Assembly (NCBI GenBank): GCA_038562555.1
Contig: JBCFBK010000030.1
Location: 5,553-69,552 of the forward strand
DNA length: 64,000 bases
Direction of reading: 5' to 3'
Origin: JBCFBK01 sp038562555
Lineage (GTDB): Bacteria > Bacteroidota > Bacteroidia > Bacteroidales > Prolixibacteraceae
The notes under the pieces were generated by a model that saw only the letters and a program-made list of their open reading frames with translations, ran no database searches and was not told the DNA's origin. Below are positions 61,306-64,000 of this stretch, in pieces (position 1 is the stretch's first letter; each line of letters starts with the position of its first letter). The translations under genes and the position numbers were made by a program.

Positions 61306-63384
61306 TTAATCCGTCAATTCCAGTTCAGCCAGGCCGAGTTGCTTCTGGCCGTTAACCAGGGATGTTGCTTCAAATTTAAGGAATCTGCTATTGACTGGTT
61401 GGAAGAACATGATCTTTCTCCAGTTCGGGTTATTCATGATATTTTGGAACTCCCCACTGACGACTTTCTCCCAGGTTTTCCCGTCATTGCTGATCAAAAC
61501 CGCATAATTAAGCGGAATCCCTTTTGGATGTCGAGATTGGTCGGGCAACATACTGATCCCTGAGAAGGAAAGCGGCTTTCCGAAGTCAATCACCACTTCC
61601 TTTTGGTCTCCTCCGCCGAACCAGCTCGTTGCCTGATTGCCGTCGAGCAATTTTGTTATTTCAACGGTCTCACCCCCGACTCTCCAATCCGCTTTTGAAA
61701 AAACAAATTGTTTTTCGGCCATTTCACCCTGGGCGCCGGAGGAGCTGATCATCACAGCTTTAATGGTAACTTTTCCGTCCATCATGAAAGGACCAGCGTA
61801 TTTCTTTGCCGTTTGCGAAGGAACACTGCCATCGGTGGTATAATAAACATCAGCGTCTTTATCGGGCGAAATGATCCGTACAAGTCCGTGCTGCTCCCTT
61901 GTGATTCCAGGAGGAACGGGTAGTATCGGCGCATGGTAAACCTCCACGGTCGAGATCATCGGCGGAGCAAGCGCGTCTTCAATCCTGATCCGCATTTTAG
62001 TAGCTTTTACAGCCTGAAACCGTAAGATCCGCTTGTAACCAATTGTAGTTCCCTTTTGAAACTCTTTCCAGCCAGAACCGTTCCAATAATCGGCCGCGAA
62101 TGATCTTACTTTTTGTCCTTCGGGGATAAATTCCTGCAAAAGCAGCCGGTTAATTTCCTGTTCCTTTCCAAAATCAACTTCCAGCTGACCAAAATTACCT
62201 GAGGCCTGCCAATAGGAGTCAAAGTTACTGTCAAATGCATCCCGGGCATGCGTTCCGTTACCGGAAGAGAACCTACAGGAATCGTTGACCAGGTTTTTCT
62301 CAAAGTCACGATCCAACTCTTCCCTCCACGCCAGCACCCGGGCCGAATCAAGCGGATGAATAAGCCCTCGTTTATCAGGGCTGAGATTAAGCAGCAACAG
62401 GCTGTTTCTACCCACGCTTTCGTAATAGATATCCATAAGCTGTGGAAGCGACTTTACCTGGTGGTCTTCGGAAGCATGGTAATACCAGCCGGGACGAACG
62501 GAGACATCTGTCTCGGAAGGAAGCCAGAACGAGCCGTCTTCGTGTCCGGTATTCATCTGGATCCGGCTGCTGATGTTTTTGTCGAGCTGATCCCAGGGAC
62601 GGAACATGCTCCAGTGTGTTTCGCCGGCGTAACCCTCTTCGTTCCCGACCCAGCGGATTTCAGCAAGCGCCCCGCCGTGAATGATACAGTTGGGTTGAAG
62701 TTCCTTGACGATTTTCCCGATACCATCCCAGTCATAATAGTCGCCGGGAATTTTTCGGACATGCAGTGAATCAGTCCCGTAGTAACCTCTGCCGCCATTG
62801 GCCCCATCAAACCAGATCTCGAAAATTTCCCCGTAATTAGTCAGCAGTTCTCTTAGTTGACTTTTAAAATACTCATTGTAGCCCGGTTTTCCGTATTCAG
62901 CATGATTGCAATCCCAGGGAGAAAGGTACAGACCTATTTTTAATCCCAATTCTTTGCACGCGTCCGAAAATTCACGGACCACGTCGCCCTCACCGTGTTT
63001 CCATGGCGAATTTTTCACGCTGTGTCCGGTATATTTTGAAGGCCACAAGCAAAAACCGTCATGATGTTTTGCCGTGAGAATAACGCCTTTCAAGCCGGCG
63101 TCCTTGCAAATTTTCACCCACTGCCGACAGTCCAGTTGGGTTGGATCGAACAACTCCGGTGATTCATTACCGTAGCCCCACTCGCTGTCTGTAAATGTAT
63201 TGACGCTAAAGTGAATAAAGGCTATGGTTTCCAACTTTTGCCAGTCCACTTGAAGAGTAGAAGGTTTGGGGAGGTCTTCAGGTGGTAACGCAGTTAATTT
63301 GTTCGTAAAGCCGGGCGCCAGCATCAGGGCTGCAAGAAAAAGACTAAAAACAATTGATCCCGGGTTGTGAGTAATTTTTTTCAT
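61306..63384 (-). CDS. GH29 alpha-L-fucosidase with F5/8C and chitobiase-C-type modules
   Basis: The protein has 692 residues with a signal peptide (about 1-32). The catalytic TIM barrel shows TAKHHDGFCLWPSKYT (about 104-119), IGLYLSPWDCNH and EIWFDGANGG, with D193 as the nucleophile. It is followed by a first discoidin-like region (about 365-475, WQASGNFGQLEVDFGKEQEINRLLLQE), a chitobiase-C-type repeat (YYTTDGSVPSQTAKKYAGPF, about 500-560) and a C-terminal F5/8C-type domain (about 575-690). The WFDG context is that of classical GH29 rather than the WWD of the enzyme at 6354. It is probably cotranscribed with the nucleoside hydrolase gene upstream (15 nt). Confidence 0.92.
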   Translation of the reverse strand: MKKITHNPGSIVFSLFLAALMLAPGFTNKLTALPPEDLPKPSTLQVDWQKLETIAFIHFSVNTFTDSEWGYGNESPELFDPTQLDCRQWVKICKDAGLKGVILTAKHHDGFCLWPSKYTGHSVKNSPWKHGEGDVVREFSDACKELGLKIGLYLSPWDCNHAEYGKPGYNEYFKSQLRELLTNYGEIFEIWFDGANGGRGYYGTDSLHVRKIPGDYYDWDGIGKIVKELQPNCIIHGGALAEIRWVGNEEGYAGETHWSMFRPWDQLDKNISSRIQMNTGHEDGSFWLPSETDVSVRPGWYYHASEDHQVKSLPQLMDIYYESVGRNSLLLLNLSPDKRGLIHPLDSARVLAWREELDRDFEKNLVNDSCRFSSGNGTHARDAFDSNFDSYWQASGNFGQLEVDFGKEQEINRLLLQEFIPEGQKVRSFAADYWNGSGWKEFQKGTTIGYKRILRFQAVKATKMRIRIEDALAPPMISTVEVYHAPILPVPPGITREQHGLVRIISPDKDADVYYTTDGSVPSQTAKKYAGPFMMDGKVTIKAVMISSSGAQGEMAEKQFVFSKADWRVGGETVEITKLLDGNQATSWFGGGDQKEVVIDFGKPLSFSGISMLPDQSRHPKGIPLNYAVLISNDGKTWEKVVSGEFQNIMNNPNWRKIMFFQPVNSRFLKFEATSLVNGQKQLGLAELELTD

Positions 63385-63398
63385 GGTCCTTGTGTTTG

Positions 63399-64000
63399 TT
63401 AATCATTTCCGGGCGGTTCACTCATCAGGTCTTCAAGGACGGATTCCAGCTCGTTCTTCCCGATTTTCAGTGCCACACGACTATGGTTGAGTTTATCAAC
63501 GGACTTATCCCAATAAGTTTTCCCTTCATCAAGCTGAACCAGACTTCCCTGTTTTTCAAAGGTAAAATACCCGGGTCGAATGGCTACCAATACAGCCACC
63601 TGGTCCCAGCTGGGGCGTCCTTTTTCTATCGCGCCGTTCCAACGGGTATATGCTTCTTTTACCGGATTCTCATCAGGGGTTCCCGGAAGTTTTATATTTC
63701 CTGTTATAATATCGCTTCCCAGGCCTGAAAAAACAGCATCTTTGGGCCAGCGCTTCAAAACATCGCCAACGTATGCTGCCGCTCCATTGCGCCCAAAGTT
63801 CCAGCCAATGTTTGGTGTTTCACGCGTATGCGCCATGGCTACCCATTTCAGCACTTTTCGCCTGATCAGCTTCATCCCGTTTTCATCATTCATCAGGTAA
63901 ACTAAAACATGCGGATGCCCGACGGTAATGATGGTGACGCTGTTATCGGGTTGGGCGGCCAACAGCTTTTTATAAGTCTCCACGGCGTCGGGAGCCGAGT
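63399..64000 (-). CDS. Nucleoside hydrolase family protein, partial (N-terminus beyond window edge)
   Basis: About 200 C-terminal residues are present. The frame stays open through 64000, and the GTG at 63983 is an internal codon (reading SAPDAVETYKKLLAAQPDNSVTIITVG). NSVTIITVG continued by HPHVL is the place of the conserved TVGPLTNLA motif of inosine-uridine nucleoside hydrolases, altered here, and GWNFGRNGAAAYVGDVLKRWP with VFSGLGSDI follow the family pattern. Members cleave N-ribosides with calcium. The changed motif and the location by a fucosidase leave room for another N- or O-glycoside. Confidence 0.75.
   Translation of the reverse strand, partial: SAPDAVETYKKLLAAQPDNSVTIITVGHPHVLVYLMNDENGMKLIRRKVLKWVAMAHTRETPNIGWNFGRNGAAAYVGDVLKRWPKDAVFSGLGSDIITGNIKLPGTPDENPVKEAYTRWNGAIEKGRPSWDQVAVLVAIRPGYFTFEKQGSLVQLDEGKTYWDKSVDKLNHSRVALKIGKNELESVLEDLMSEPPGND

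Noticed and set aside
1..64000. CRISPR array, prophage, insertion sequence, tRNA or rRNA
   Set aside because: No regularly spaced direct repeats, transposase or integrase motifs, tRNA-like cloverleaf or rRNA signature were noticed by reading. A dedicated scan (tRNAscan-SE, ISfinder, CRISPR finder) was not possible.

Overview
The window looks like a chromosome segment of a polysaccharide-degrading Bacteroidota, probably a Bacteroidales/Marinilabiliales-type organism. The evidence is two SusC/SusD systems, each with its own ECF sigma factor and FecR anti-sigma factor, many Bacteroidota-specific domains (DUF5107, DUF6067/GH123-like, DUF4251, DUF5018-like), and TAnnTTTG-type promoter elements. 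No rRNA or tRNA gene was recognised, so the lineage stays approximate.

Layout. 1-2643: an edge-truncated M23 peptidase, a membrane-anchored lysozyme-fold-like protein and a phosphodiester-glycosidase (NAGPA/DUF2233) protein. 2786-22084 (minus strand): PUL 1, read right to left as ECF sigma, FecR, SusC, SusD, GH106, two GH28, a truncated third GH28-like protein, GH29, a UroD/MtaA-like protein and GH92. This set points to a rhamnogalacturonan or other rhamnose/fucose/mannose-decorated glycan. Both the sigma gene and susC carry a single-nucleotide frame break. 22187-27580 (minus): two twin-jelly-roll proteins, a small periplasmic protein with a PHO-box-like direct-repeat array upstream, then an OmpR-type response regulator and its histidine kinase. 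27690-47003 (minus): a gene remnant and PUL 2, read as ECF sigma, FecR, SusC, SusD, DUF5018-like lipoprotein, DUF6067, DUF5107-TPR, DUF6067 and GH95.

47004-47463 holds two tandem promoter-leader-terminator units on the plus strand that lead into no gene, probably small RNAs. 47464-50461: two SDR oxidoreductases and a convergent AraC regulator. 50589-54687: a DUF4251 protein and a probable copper-acquisition cluster (small Cys-rich protein, YtkA/FixH-like lipoprotein, TonB receptor with OprC-like CxxxM and HxM motifs). 54850-57363: phosphoketolase. 57535-61259: a LytS-type kinase with a TlpA-like sensor and its LytTR regulator, with a LytTR-type direct repeat upstream. 61306-64000 (minus): a GH29 enzyme with F5/8C-type and chitobiase-C-type modules and an edge-truncated nucleoside hydrolase.

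How it fits together. In both PULs an STN-containing SusC should signal through FecR to its cognate ECF sigma factor, while surface SusD and the secreted glycosidases break down the glycan. Both fecR-susC gaps carry a matching hairpin that reads as an intrinsic terminator on the strand opposite to susC, as expected for DonS-like antisense RNAs. Both PULs also have a strong hairpin just after the transporter module. Together with the tandem small-RNA units, one of which carries a 17-base stretch complementary to the PUL 1 susC start, this suggests an RNA layer of PUL control. That is the most interesting hypothesis in the window.
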